NCBI GenBank assembly: GCA_043381765.1
Contig: JBHJMP010001100.1
Coordinates: 1 to 24,138 of the forward strand
Reading direction: 5' to 3'
Source of the DNA: Collodictyon triciliatum
Taxonomy: Eukaryota > CRuMs
Length of the DNA stretch: 24,138 nucleotides
The position numbers were made by a program, and so were the translations under genes. Below the pieces are notes generated by a model. That model had not been told where the DNA came from. It was given only the letters and a program-made list of their open reading frames with translations, and searched no databases. Of this stretch, positions 1 to 9,164 are shown one piece after another. Position 1 is the stretch's first letter; each line of letters starts with the position of its first letter.

Positions 1-99
1 AACAAAAAAAAACAAAAAACAAAAAACAAAAAACAAAAAACAAAAAACAAAAAACAAAAAACAAAAAACAAAAAACAAAAAACAAAAAACAAAAAACAA
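1..99. repeat. CAAAAAA heptamer tandem repeat
   Basis: About 13 near-perfect copies of a 7-base unit, one C followed by six A, fill the left edge of the window. The first bases carry a slightly longer A run. The array runs directly into unique sequence at base 100. It is probably a microsatellite that ended the assembly. The unit is not a telomere repeat I recognise, and the C-poor strand gives no support for a telomere. Confidence 0.9.
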
Positions 100-285
100 A
101 TGGCGAGACGAAGAATTCATGAGCCACTTAGCTGCACGAGTATCATGCATAATCCATTTTTATTCTTATTGCTTTTCATTCCGATATCTGCAAGATGAGG
201 AGGTCGTGATGGACTTTGTATATGAGTATGGTACAAAGTGAATTCACTCGCAACTTTAATTGTAGTGCGAACCTTTCTAAACCAG
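100..285 (+). other. Unresolved 5' region of the MON1 gene
   Basis: The first MON1 exon I can support begins at 286 in phase 0. Reading upstream in that frame meets a TGA at 223-225 with no ATG in between, so the initiator must lie in an earlier exon. An ATG at 100-102 opens a 32-codon frame ending in TGA, but none of its GT sites gives the required phase-0 join. The true first exon is here or beyond the contig edge. Confidence 0.4.
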
Positions 286-3200
286 GAGGATGTATACATC
301 GCCGCACCAGCTGGTACTGAAGGCTCACAGAGCGTATTTACTGCAGAAGAGACCGCAGGATCGACAGAAAAGGTGGGTGCCATTTTATACATTTCAACAA
401 TTGAATTGAGAAACAAATTCATCAAACCATCTTGTTTTAAAAATTAACCTTTGATTTTTAAGATGCAAAACGAAGATATTTATTCCATTAGACAGCGTAT
501 TGATAGCTCCATGTTAATCCATTACATATGTTTCCCATGTCTTTTAAATAAATGAATATATACACGACATTAGGATCCGAATGAAGTACCCTCTGAACAG
601 AAAGATGACAACCCTTACAAAAAAAACAAGTACTTTCTGGTCACAAACGATATGGCTAATCCTATATACTGCGACCATCCTATGTGTAAGTGGACGCCAA
701 AGCTTCTTTTTCTTTTCTTTTCTTTTCTTTTCTTTTCTTTTCTTTTCTTTTCTTTTCTTTTCTTTTCTTTTCTTTTCTTTTCTTTTCTTTTCTTTTCTTT
801 TCCTTTCTTTTCCTTTCTTTTCTTTTTATTTTGTGTTTGTAAATGTTTTTATTAGTCATCGGATGAATGTTGCTATATTAACAGTATTGCTTTCTTGTCT
901 CAGCCCGCCTGATTTTTGGTCCTGCAGCCATGGTCTACCTATACGCAAATTTCAACCTGAACGAATACTTCCGATGCATCAGATGCGGAGACTCTATTAT
1001 TGTTGGGCAACGAGTCTGAAATATCCTTTCCTATATTTGAATCCACATGACCTTTCATCTTAATAGTATTAATAATCAAATATTAGCCCAAATGAAGCAA
1101 GCTTTTATCTTAATCTTTCACTAAAAGTGTGATGATTGCATAGTTTTGTGAATCGTTAATTCTAATCGTGGTAAGCAACGGCGGCGAGTCGGAGCACTTT
1201 CTTCGACGCCAGCTGTATATTATATATGATTTATTAAGGCTCAGGTAAAAAAAAAACCCAAAGAATTATTACTCCAAATCTATCTGATGAGAGATAAACT
1301 TACAAATAACATGGTTCATCCATTATAGAATTTATTATATTGGTGACAATCTGTCTTATGTTTGATTTTATTGCTTCAGGCTCAGCCCACAGTTAATAAA
1401 CACAGTGGCCCAAAGAGACAAACACAAAGTGATGAATGTTTACCAAAAGGCTATGCACCAAATGATTGATACGTACGACTATCTTTGCGACCACCAACAA
1501 AGTCATTTAGTTCAGGTATATCCTCAGGAAATCAAGCAATAGAATTATGAAGGAATTACACGATTAATCTTAAAACAAAAATATTTTCATACGAGCGCAT
1601 GTAAAATCGTGTCTGGCTTACTAATGCATCACTACAGTCTATAGAATGGTTGGAAATCAATGAGGATATCCGAGCAAGGTGCCAGGCAGAATTAGAACGG
1701 GGAATAAACATGGCGCCCGCCGCTACCCACGCTATATTATTCTCTGGCAAGTGCATACATCATGTCCAATTATTCTTTTTATCCCAACCAAAATGAAAAA
1801 AAGTTACTCAGAAAATAGCTATATTCATTTTTTTTTTATTTGTACGAATTGTGAGCCAACATCTCCACCATCCTGCACAAAATTGAAAGGAAGAATAAAA
1901 AAAAAATTGTACGAATTGTGAATATTCAGGAACAAAGGTTGTAGCAATATCATCAAAGGCCCGAGCGTTCGAGCTTCTTCCATCAGATCTATGTCTTATC
2001 ATCATCTACCTACAAAGCCTGTTCAACCCTAAAAGTAAGAGTTTCCATAGCCTCGTGTCAAATTTGCTCCATTTTTTTTTTCACAAAATAATAATCGAAC
2101 CCCCTCCGAATACTTTGTCAAAGAATGTTTTTATGCATAATTATAGAGTTGAATTAGATTTTCGTTTCCATAGCCAAAAAGAGGGAAGTCTTTGAGATGC
2201 CTGTTGCCAATTATCACATGGATTTCGAAGAGAACCAGGAGCAGAGCGGCTTTGAAGCTGGAGAGCAGGAAACTCCTCGTGACCCAGAGGAAATATCTAG
2301 TACTCGCTATATATTTATTGATGCATACCTATTTCTTAAATGAATAAAATTTCAAATAGAGTAAGCAGGGAGACAGAGCCATGACTGTACTCTCGTCAAT
2401 TCTTTTAGATTTGGATGACGATGATGGATTTGAGTCGGCCTCTGAGGGATATGAGAAGGAATCCAGCCAAGAGCCGGAAGCGTCCCATATGGTCAATACC
2501 ATCTCTTCAGTAGACCAAGCTTCTAGACAGACGACAGGCAGTTCATCTGTTGGCCCAGCAGAGCCTCAGGCGAGGTCACAACCAGTTGGAATCCCTCAGT
2601 CACCAATCATCCCATCTGATAATTTGGCCGAAAGTATGCCGATGGCCACACCTGCCGGCTCGTTCATCGACTATACATCACCAGACAATCCAGCTTCACG
2701 GGCGACTTCGACTCAGCAAGGTGCCCAATCTTATCGAAATCCTCCTCATAACCCAGTCCTTTCTCGGTCTGCATTGGAGCAGAATCCAAACTCAAATTCT
2801 GTATCTGCATTGGATATTTCGGAAGAGAAGTTTGTTTTATTCAACGTATATTTCATTTTCATTTTCATTTTCATTTTCATTTTCATTTTCATTTTCTATT
2901 AAGGGCATATAGTGTTTGTTTACTATAGTTATATATAATTGAATTATATGTGAGCTAATTGTAGTGTGTACTGACCATCTTAATTTTCAGAGAGACAACA
3001 AAGTTCCATTTTGAAAACCTCTACTTGCGCTCTCCTCAATACGTTCGGTGCTGTGTATATTCCTCAGAGCTGACCGATTCGACCACTCTTGTGATTGTGA
3101 ATCCCGGATCGGTTCGTTTTCTATTATGGCTCATGAACCCTTACTTTAATATCAATTATCTGATATCTAAACTGTTGAAAAGAAACCAAAAAAAATCAAT

Positions 3201-4653
3201 TATCTGATATCATCACTGTTTATATGTTCATGTGTTACTGTCAACATATTCAATTTTGTCCCTTTTTCATCCTTTTCATACATACTTCAGGAGGGAACTG
3301 AAGAAGAGAAGAAGAGACTCCACGCTGTCCGCAAGCATGTCCTTTACAAACTGCGCACATATATGAGCTTCATCGAAACTCGTGGCGATACTCACATTAC
3401 CATGCTTTCGTAATACTTTTATCACTTCCTCCAATTACAAAATTAAACTGGCATTCTTTGGCGTTTTATTCGTGATATCTAGCTGGGAAAAGGGAATGAG
3501 AAATACGACAGCTCATAAAAAATATGTTATTCTCACTTAGGTTCTTGCACATGTTTCCAGGCCTCGTCCATTTCATATTTGTTGATCGAACCAACAATAC
3601 CGTAATGATTTGGGAGCAATAAATGCAACTAGTTCTCCAAATTAGCAAACATATGAACATATAAGCTAATTAATTATTTGCACCTTTTGACAACAAAGGT
3701 GATTGCCCCAGCCATCATCCCACTTCATGGTCAGCAACATGATATGCAAGGTATAAGCGGAATGTTTATTTTATGAGGTTTTCCTCCGTTTCTTTTTAAA
3801 CGCTCACATTAATTAATTGTTCTTCATACATTAGACCCAGCCGCAATCCAATCTGTAAAACTCATAAAAGGAAAGGTCGCCATTTTTTCTGTTGACTTAT
3901 TTTTCGGTATTTTCAGTATTTTCAGTATTGAGGAATATTTATTGGGGATTTACTATACGTTCCTTTTCAGACGTCACAACAACCATGAGTGTCTCTTTAT
4001 GTTTCACTTCATACACTCTTCACAGGTTTGGGATATGTGTTACAAAGCACAAAGGCAGCTTTCCCTTGGCTTCACGTCCACTATTATGAAGGTCGCTTTT
4101 ATGCTGTTGCTTCAAATGTCAAATTATGCAAAGTCATTCGCTATTTTTTTTCTTATCTCTTTTCTCTATATTTTATTCCGAATTCATATTTCAAAATCTA
4201 ATCACTACAATACCCACTCTAGCTCGGGGACTTCCAGTACTCGTACAAGCTTTGGGTGGAGGATGCTGAAGGAAATGAGCTCCCACTTCCTAACCCAATA
4301 CCTTCCTCGCAAATACCAATAGAGTCGTAAGTACTACTACAACTTCGTGGGAACAGAAAGAAGAAATGGCCAGGAAAAGGAGCTTGACAAATAATATAAC
4401 AATAATTTCTTCCTACTTAATTTTTTCAAATGACTACACACTGTCAGTTTGTAATTATGGTTGCATTCAACCCCTCTGATGATACACGTATCCTAGCTCT
4501 AGTTACACCGAGCTGATGAAGCGCTTGTTTCCCAACCAACGTGGTTACAAAATGTTTGAGCTCTATGCTCTTTATGTTGGAATGCTCCCTTCAGCCGCAG
4601 TCGTCAGCCACAACAAGCGCCTCTACACTCACATCACAAGCAAAGCCCGATAA
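286..4653 (+). CDS. MON1: Vacuolar fusion protein MON1 (Rab7 GEF subunit), 17 exons, 5' partial
   Basis: MON1 pairs with CCZ1 as the exchange factor that loads Rab7/Ypt7 on late endosomes and autophagosomes. Exons: 286-372, 574-685, 904-1013, 1144-1244, 1380-1515, 1638-1746, 1930-2034, 2174-2299, 2379-2829, 2991-3111, 3291-3409, 3541-3601, 3699-3750, 3835-3875, 4026-4091, 4223-4326, 4503-4653. All phases agree and the sum is 684 codons including TAA. Family-like stretches, in order: KYFLVTNDMANPIYC (first longin strand, family KHVFVLSEAGKPIYS); ILIVVSNGGESEHFLRRQL followed by IIYDLL (family LVAVSRTGESEEQLRQQLNYIYD); ATHAILFSGTKVV and LLPSDLCLIIIYLQSLFN (family FAILLAGNQL and LHPSDLHLLFNL); MFPGLVHFIF (family PGLRHFLYK); and FELYALYVGMLP near the C-terminus (family FELYMCYSPLG). 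Exons 8-9 encode an acidic, Ser/Pro-rich linker absent from the core family. The start codon and the exact exon 9 acceptor (2373 or 2379) are uncertain. Confidence 0.85.
705..827 (+). repeat. (TTTTC)n microsatellite in MON1 intron 2
   Basis: More than 20 copies of the pentamer TTTTC, with two TTTCC variants near the 3' side, sit inside the intron between exons 574-685 and 904-1013. The pyrimidine strand is the coding strand. Short open frames here (repeated Phe/Ser/Leu) are artefacts of the repeat. Confidence 0.95.
1747..1929 (+). other. Probable GC-AG intron in MON1
   Basis: The exon ending at 1746 finishes one base into a Gly codon. The intron then begins GCAAGT, the typical donor of GC-AG introns, and ends ATTCAG before 1930. 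This join restores SG-TKVV, matching the MON1 longin strand. The nearest canonical GT donor, three bases downstream, gives a wrong phase. Confidence 0.65.
2850..2897 (+). repeat. (ATTTTC)n hexamer repeat in MON1 intron 9
   Basis: About eight copies of ATTTTC lie in the intron between 2829 and 2991. Again the pyrimidine-rich strand is the sense strand. The unit resembles the core of the true acceptor (ATTTTCAG) at 2983-2990. Confidence 0.9.
3899..3929 (+). repeat. Short TATTTTCAG tandem repeat in MON1 intron 14
   Basis: Two exact copies of a 9-mer that reads as a complete 3' splice site, plus degenerate copies on both sides, lie in the intron between 3875 and 4026. The acceptor that keeps the protein in phase is the later CACAG at 4021-4025. 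The repeated decoys could allow alternative splicing. Confidence 0.6.
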
Positions 4654-5206
4654 ATGCTTTCCTTTTTTTTTTTTCCTTCTATTTTTCTTATCCTTTTGAT
4701 TCTCATCATCTTAAACTTTTCTTTTATCTTTCCTTTCTTTTTCTTTCTCATTCTTTTTTCTTTAGTGGCGCACATTCGGCCCACAGACAACCCAAAACGC
4801 TTTCTCATATGCCTTCTTGCATTCCCAAAACATGTCACCATTGGACGTGGTAGTGGAGCAAATGTGTGCCATGAACAGAGGAAACACGCAAAAAATAAAA
4901 AATAAAAATACATGGAATGATAAAATATAAAGAGCAGAAAATAAAAATATAAGAAAAGTGGCTCATAATATTTTGAGATGGGACAACAAGCTTGCACTTG
5001 TGCTTTACATGAAAATTTATTCAATCCACATAAGACCAGGAAAAATCGATGTATTCTTAACTAGATAGAATTAACCCATTCGTACGTTTGCTGTCAAAGT
5101 TGGTAGCAGTTCGTAGCAAATCGGAATTTATCTACACAGGAAGAGTGATGAAAGTGTTGCGGAAACATGAGCCAGCTCTTATACGCGAGACACTGCACTG
5201 TTAGCA
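4654..5206. other. Convergent intergenic region with poly(A) signals
   Basis: This stretch separates the MON1 stop from the stop of the opposing membrane-protein gene. It begins with a T/C-rich tract (about 4660-4765) and later becomes A-rich. AATAAA hexamers on the + strand at 4894-4899 and 4901-4906 suit MON1. On the - strand, AATAAA at 5021-5016 lies about 190 bases past the membrane gene stop. I see no coding exon here. Confidence 0.6.
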
Positions 5207-8200
5207 CTAAAGGTCTTCCATCGCGGGCACATAAGGTATCTTCACGACACGCCTTTCGAAGGTGAAACAGCGAGAAGGGTCGTTATAATACGACCAGAGA
5301 CGACGACTGTTGACCACCAGGATGTTGAACACAGCTAGTCGAAGCCCGCCCTCAGATTGCCACTCTCCTATCGGTGATTGTACCGTGCGGGGATATACGT
5401 CATAAATACAGCGCATCTCGAACAAAATCCAGAAGAGCAGAAGCCAAATTATCCCACTTAATACCGTCATCCAAACGATATCAGAAAATATCTTTGATAG
5501 CTTTCGTGCGCGTTCCCAGAGAACTTTCCATTTTAACTTTGAACGATGTTCCATATCAACAGCCCCTTTGCACAGGGCAGACTGGTGATTGGAGGGATGG
5601 TGATTTTGGCTGTTACTTGCTTGTGCTTTTTCGCTGAACAACTGACTCTGGTACATCTGAAATATCATCGAATAGCTCTTCATCAGTGCTCCCTCTACGT
5701 CATCAGTTAATCGTTGTCGTGTTTTCAGGGCTTCTGCAAGTTTTTCGACCTGACGATTATATGCTCCAAAAGGAATCGGGTTCGCATCAACCAAGCAGAA
5801 TGTCAGGAAGCAGGAGTAAAGAGAAGGGAGGCACACAAAGACTCTTACACCTTCCCAACCTAGGTAATCAGCCAACAAGACGCAGAATAGTGTGCAGTTT
5901 CCCAAAAGGAAACAGGTTTCAAAACTTCCCATTGCTCTAAAGACACTATCCTTCGAATATAGAAGTAATACCAACATTCGTTGGGCAAATAACCCGACAA
6001 TAAGCGGCGTAGCAAGGAAATCCAATATAGTACTTTTGATACACAACTTAATGGAAACTGACATACCTCCCAGGAATACAATAATAACCAGCCTGGAACT
6101 CCATCTTCTTAAAGTATTTGACTTTGAGTCTGACCAATATCCCCCGAAAATGGCAGAAGATAAATTTTTACCCGAATCACATATAATACTCTCATGCAGA
6201 GGTGTTGAAATGAAGACCGGGCGACCTCTCATTAAAATATGTGGTTGGGAATCATATGATGCAATATTTTTCTCTTCTAGTTCTGTGTTTCCTTGATAAT
6301 GAATGATGTTATCACGGCTGTGGTTGTTGAATTTTCCGACGTGAACCGCGAGAGTAGACCTACGAGGTGAGTGTGAGTATGTGGGATTCCAGCCACGTTC
6401 ATCTTCGTCAGCAGGAGATGTCGAAGTAATAGATAAGGAACGATGCCGTTCATGCTGAGGATTGGGATTTGCCTGTAATCCATTACTATCGGAATCACTG
6501 TTTTGCTCCTTGATGTTTTTGTATAACATCGGTTTCACTTGCAAAGCTACTGATTCTTTCGGTATGTTCTCTGAATTATGAAAAACCGGTTGATTTGGAA
6601 GTGGAATTTCCAGGGCGCAGGCCATTTTCAGTTCATCTTCACTAAAATTGCATTTTACTGGATTATTTTTTGATGCAGTATCACCTACACCAGGCATATT
6701 GACATTTGTCATGTCTTTTTGTGTGTCATCGCTATTTGAACACAAGGAGTGAGTGTGATTCATTTGTTTGGCTTCAAATGATCCATGCACTTGGTTAGTA
6801 TAATCCATACAAGGCTGTGGGTCTGATATTGAATGAAAATCTGCTTCGGGGTCTAAAATCTCAAGCTTTTGATGCATATTGCCTGATGAACTATCTAGAG
6901 ACGTCGACACCGGGCGATTTTGGTGTATTTTACGCGTAGAGATCTTGAAGTTGTATTGGGGAGTTGGAAGAGAAGACGTATGCGAAATTTCTTGGTTGGT
7001 TAGAGTATCTAGAGTGTCCCCACTTGCCTCCATTGCCTTGGGTATATCCTCTGTAACCTCAAAAATTGACTCTAGATTAGTTACCAAGTTTTCTGATTTT
7101 GAGGTGCGTCTCTTTCTGTAAGAAGGAGAATCGGGAAGGTAGTTATGGATACGAACTGATAGTGATTTATTTTTCGAAGCTCCTATCCCACTTAAACCAT
7201 CGATGGATGATGATTGAGAGAGCAAATCAATTCGATCATTACTTTGAGCACAAGTTGAAAGGTTGTATAAACTTTGCATGGATGGAAGTGATGAAGTTAT
7301 GCAAGGGGCAGGAAAGGCTTCACCCGATTCTTGAAGTTGGCCTTCCAATTGGAGAATAGGAATCCAGGAGGCTACTAATGGAATACGAACCATTCTCCTG
7401 TTAATACAATGTACTTTGAGGGGATAAAGAATATTTAGGACGAGCCTACGAAAGCTGAATAGAAGCACGTTAATGCAACACGCGCGGAAGATACCAAGGG
7501 TACTGATTTCGTTTCGGAATAAGTAGATTGAGCGAGGATAGATTGCGGGAATGACGCCGCATTCGACAAAAAAGTACATAAGGGTGGGAGTAGATGTAGC
7601 CATCAAAAATACTGCGACTGTGTTAAGGCCAAGACTGTGTAAAAGTTCGATCCGGCGGTAAAGGAAGGTGAGAAACCCACGACCAGCTCGCGGATAATGA
7701 AGCATGAGTCTGTAAAAATTACGGCAGATACGCACATATCGCGACGGATGGCGGATTGGGCCGGTCTCTGGGGCATTATGTCGGTCATGATTCTGGGGCG
7801 ACTTTTGTTCTTGAATGCGATTGAGGATTCGTTGTACCTGCCCAAAGCTCACTGGCCATGCGTCCATAAAAACGATATTGAAATAGCAGAGACAAAACAT
7901 AGGGACCATGAAGTAGGCCTCGAAGGACCAATCAAGTAAGTCCCCGAAAGTTAAGACGGTAAGTGCGATGTTGAATAGAAGAAACAAGGATTCAAAGTGG
8001 GCCAAGGCGAGACGAAATATCTTTGGCTGGAAGGTCAGGATTGAAATCGTGTTGTAGAGCATCCCACATATGGCGAACGATGCATACAGAATTCGAACGT
8101 GCACTCGAGGGTCTGGCTGGTGGATTGCCACAAAGAACCATAACACAGAAGCAAAAAGCGCCAAAAACAAAAAGTTTCCAAAGCGGCGAAAGAAGTAGCG

Positions 8201-8497
8201 GATGAGCCAGCGAGAAAAATGATGTCCAAACCATTCTGATGCGAACGTGACAGAAAAGTCGACGGGCATCAGGAAATCAACGTCACTAAAGAGAACAAGC
8301 CTTTTTCGAAAATCATCTTCCTCCACTCCAGCTCGCAATATGTCTGCACTTGGACATTGCCTCTCCCCACCAATACAGCTCCCATGCTCGATAGGGTTTT
8401 GATTTTCCTCAGGTCGATCACTTACGCTGCTGGAACCAGCTTGGTGGTTGGGTGCAAAGCCATGGTCATCTCCGTTGTCCCCTCCACCGTTCTCCAT
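5207..8497 (-). CDS. Duplicated 2 x 6-helix membrane protein, unknown function, intronless
   Basis: A single uninterrupted frame of 1096 codons from ATG at 8497. The open frame runs nine codons further upstream but only to a GTG. Two membrane modules flank a polar, Ser/Asn-rich linker of about 420 residues. Module 1 (about 97-373) has likely helices near 108-126, 135-156, 166-187, 193-211, 291-312 and 336-358. Module 2 (about 796-1096) repeats the pattern. Matching landmarks are AHFESLFLLFNIAL against GSFETCFLLGNCTL, MDAWPVSFGQ against VDANPIPFGA, IYPRSIYLF against VYPRTVQSP, and RRMVRIPL against RRVVKIPY. This points to an internal duplication that formed a 12-helix pseudo-dimer, perhaps a transporter or scaffold of an internal membrane. 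I recognise no named family and assign no substrate. Unlike its neighbours the gene has no introns. A - strand AATAAA lies about 190 bases after the stop. Confidence 0.85.
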   Translation of the reverse strand: MENGGGDNGDDHGFAPNHQAGSSSVSDRPEENQNPIEHGSCIGGERQCPSADILRAGVEEDDFRKRLVLFSDVDFLMPVDFSVTFASEWFGHHFSRWLIRYFFRRFGNFLFLALFASVLWFFVAIHQPDPRVHVRILYASFAICGMLYNTISILTFQPKIFRLALAHFESLFLLFNIALTVLTFGDLLDWSFEAYFMVPMFCLCYFNIVFMDAWPVSFGQVQRILNRIQEQKSPQNHDRHNAPETGPIRHPSRYVRICRNFYRLMLHYPRAGRGFLTFLYRRIELLHSLGLNTVAVFLMATSTPTLMYFFVECGVIPAIYPRSIYLFRNEISTLGIFRACCINVLLFSFRRLVLNILYPLKVHCINRRMVRIPLVASWIPILQLEGQLQESGEAFPAPCITSSLPSMQSLYNLSTCAQSNDRIDLLSQSSSIDGLSGIGASKNKSLSVRIHNYLPDSPSYRKRRTSKSENLVTNLESIFEVTEDIPKAMEASGDTLDTLTNQEISHTSSLPTPQYNFKISTRKIHQNRPVSTSLDSSSGNMHQKLEILDPEADFHSISDPQPCMDYTNQVHGSFEAKQMNHTHSLCSNSDDTQKDMTNVNMPGVGDTASKNNPVKCNFSEDELKMACALEIPLPNQPVFHNSENIPKESVALQVKPMLYKNIKEQNSDSDSNGLQANPNPQHERHRSLSITSTSPADEDERGWNPTYSHSPRRSTLAVHVGKFNNHSRDNIIHYQGNTELEEKNIASYDSQPHILMRGRPVFISTPLHESIICDSGKNLSSAIFGGYWSDSKSNTLRRWSSRLVIIVFLGGMSVSIKLCIKSTILDFLATPLIVGLFAQRMLVLLLYSKDSVFRAMGSFETCFLLGNCTLFCVLLADYLGWEGVRVFVCLPSLYSCFLTFCLVDANPIPFGAYNRQVEKLAEALKTRQRLTDDVEGALMKSYSMIFQMYQSQLFSEKAQASNSQNHHPSNHQSALCKGAVDMEHRSKLKWKVLWERARKLSKIFSDIVWMTVLSGIIWLLLFWILFEMRCIYDVYPRTVQSPIGEWQSEGGLRLAVFNILVVNSRRLWSYYNDPSRCFTFERRVVKIPYVPAMEDL

Positions 8498-9164
8498 ATT
8501 GTGAGCGCCTGTCCTACAACACACTCGATCAGTGCTCTGAGTAAATTATTTTTTGGGGAGCGAGCATCTTCTGCGTGTTATCAATGACTTGGTGCATTTG
8601 TGCTTAACCATAGCCTGATCTATTGCGTGTTGTTGACTGTGCTTTACAAAAGGATGGAAGAAAACTAGTTGTTTGTCAACAGCTCCTGTTTCATTTACGA
8701 ACGAGTGCTATGCGACAGGCGAACGACGCAAAGAAGCACATTTCGTTTGTGGGGCACACTGGCGCAAATGAGAGACTAAAGTGGAAATTTTGAAGCGGTA
8801 ATCCTTTAAGAATCCATCCATTTGCGGAAGCGATGCTGGGCAAAAAACTACATAAAAAATGTTTCTCAAAAAGGATGCCAGTCCAATTCACGCGTTTCTC
8901 TTAACAGGGGCAATTCTCCGTTATTTTCATGCGCTCTTAAACATGTAGAATATATAAAAAAAATCAAACAATTCACGAACTATTCCATTTTCTTCAAAAT
9001 AGCTTATCAAACATATTTAAATTATATTCCGCATTTAGATGAGGAATTCTCGTACTTTTGCCGCAAATCTGGTATGGTGAATTAAAAAAAAAAGAAAGAT
9101 AAAGATGATAGCCGTCGCTTGTTGTGGGGAAGTTTATTGGGTTGGCCACAGTCGGGCGAGGGCA
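8498..9164. other. Intergenic region upstream of the membrane-protein gene
   Basis: These 667 bases separate the ATG of the membrane-protein gene from the stop of the RRM-like gene on the same strand. They presumably hold the promoter of the former and the 3' end of the latter. The short open frames have no domain signature and I see no RNA gene or repeat. Confidence 0.5.

Noticed and set aside
1-99. Telomere repeat
   Set aside because: The unit has one C per seven bases and the complementary strand is TTTTTTG. It does not match known telomere repeats, and simple microsatellites abound in this contig.
581-1063. Open frame of 160 codons rich in Phe/Ser/Leu
   Set aside because: Most of it is translated TTTTC repeat inside a MON1 intron. 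The real exons on either side use other frames and fit the MON1 family.
3942-4322. 126-codon + strand frame in the 3' half of MON1
   Set aside because: It reads through introns in the wrong frame. The phase-consistent exons 4026-4091 and 4223-4326 encode MON1-like sequence.
4629-5024. 131-codon - strand frame between MON1 and the membrane gene
   Set aside because: Dominated by Lys/Arg and Phe/Tyr runs from A/T-rich tracts, it overlaps the last MON1 exon antisense and shows no domain.
8822-9085. 87-codon + strand frame in the intergenic region
   Set aside because: AT-driven composition, no recognisable motif and no splice partners.
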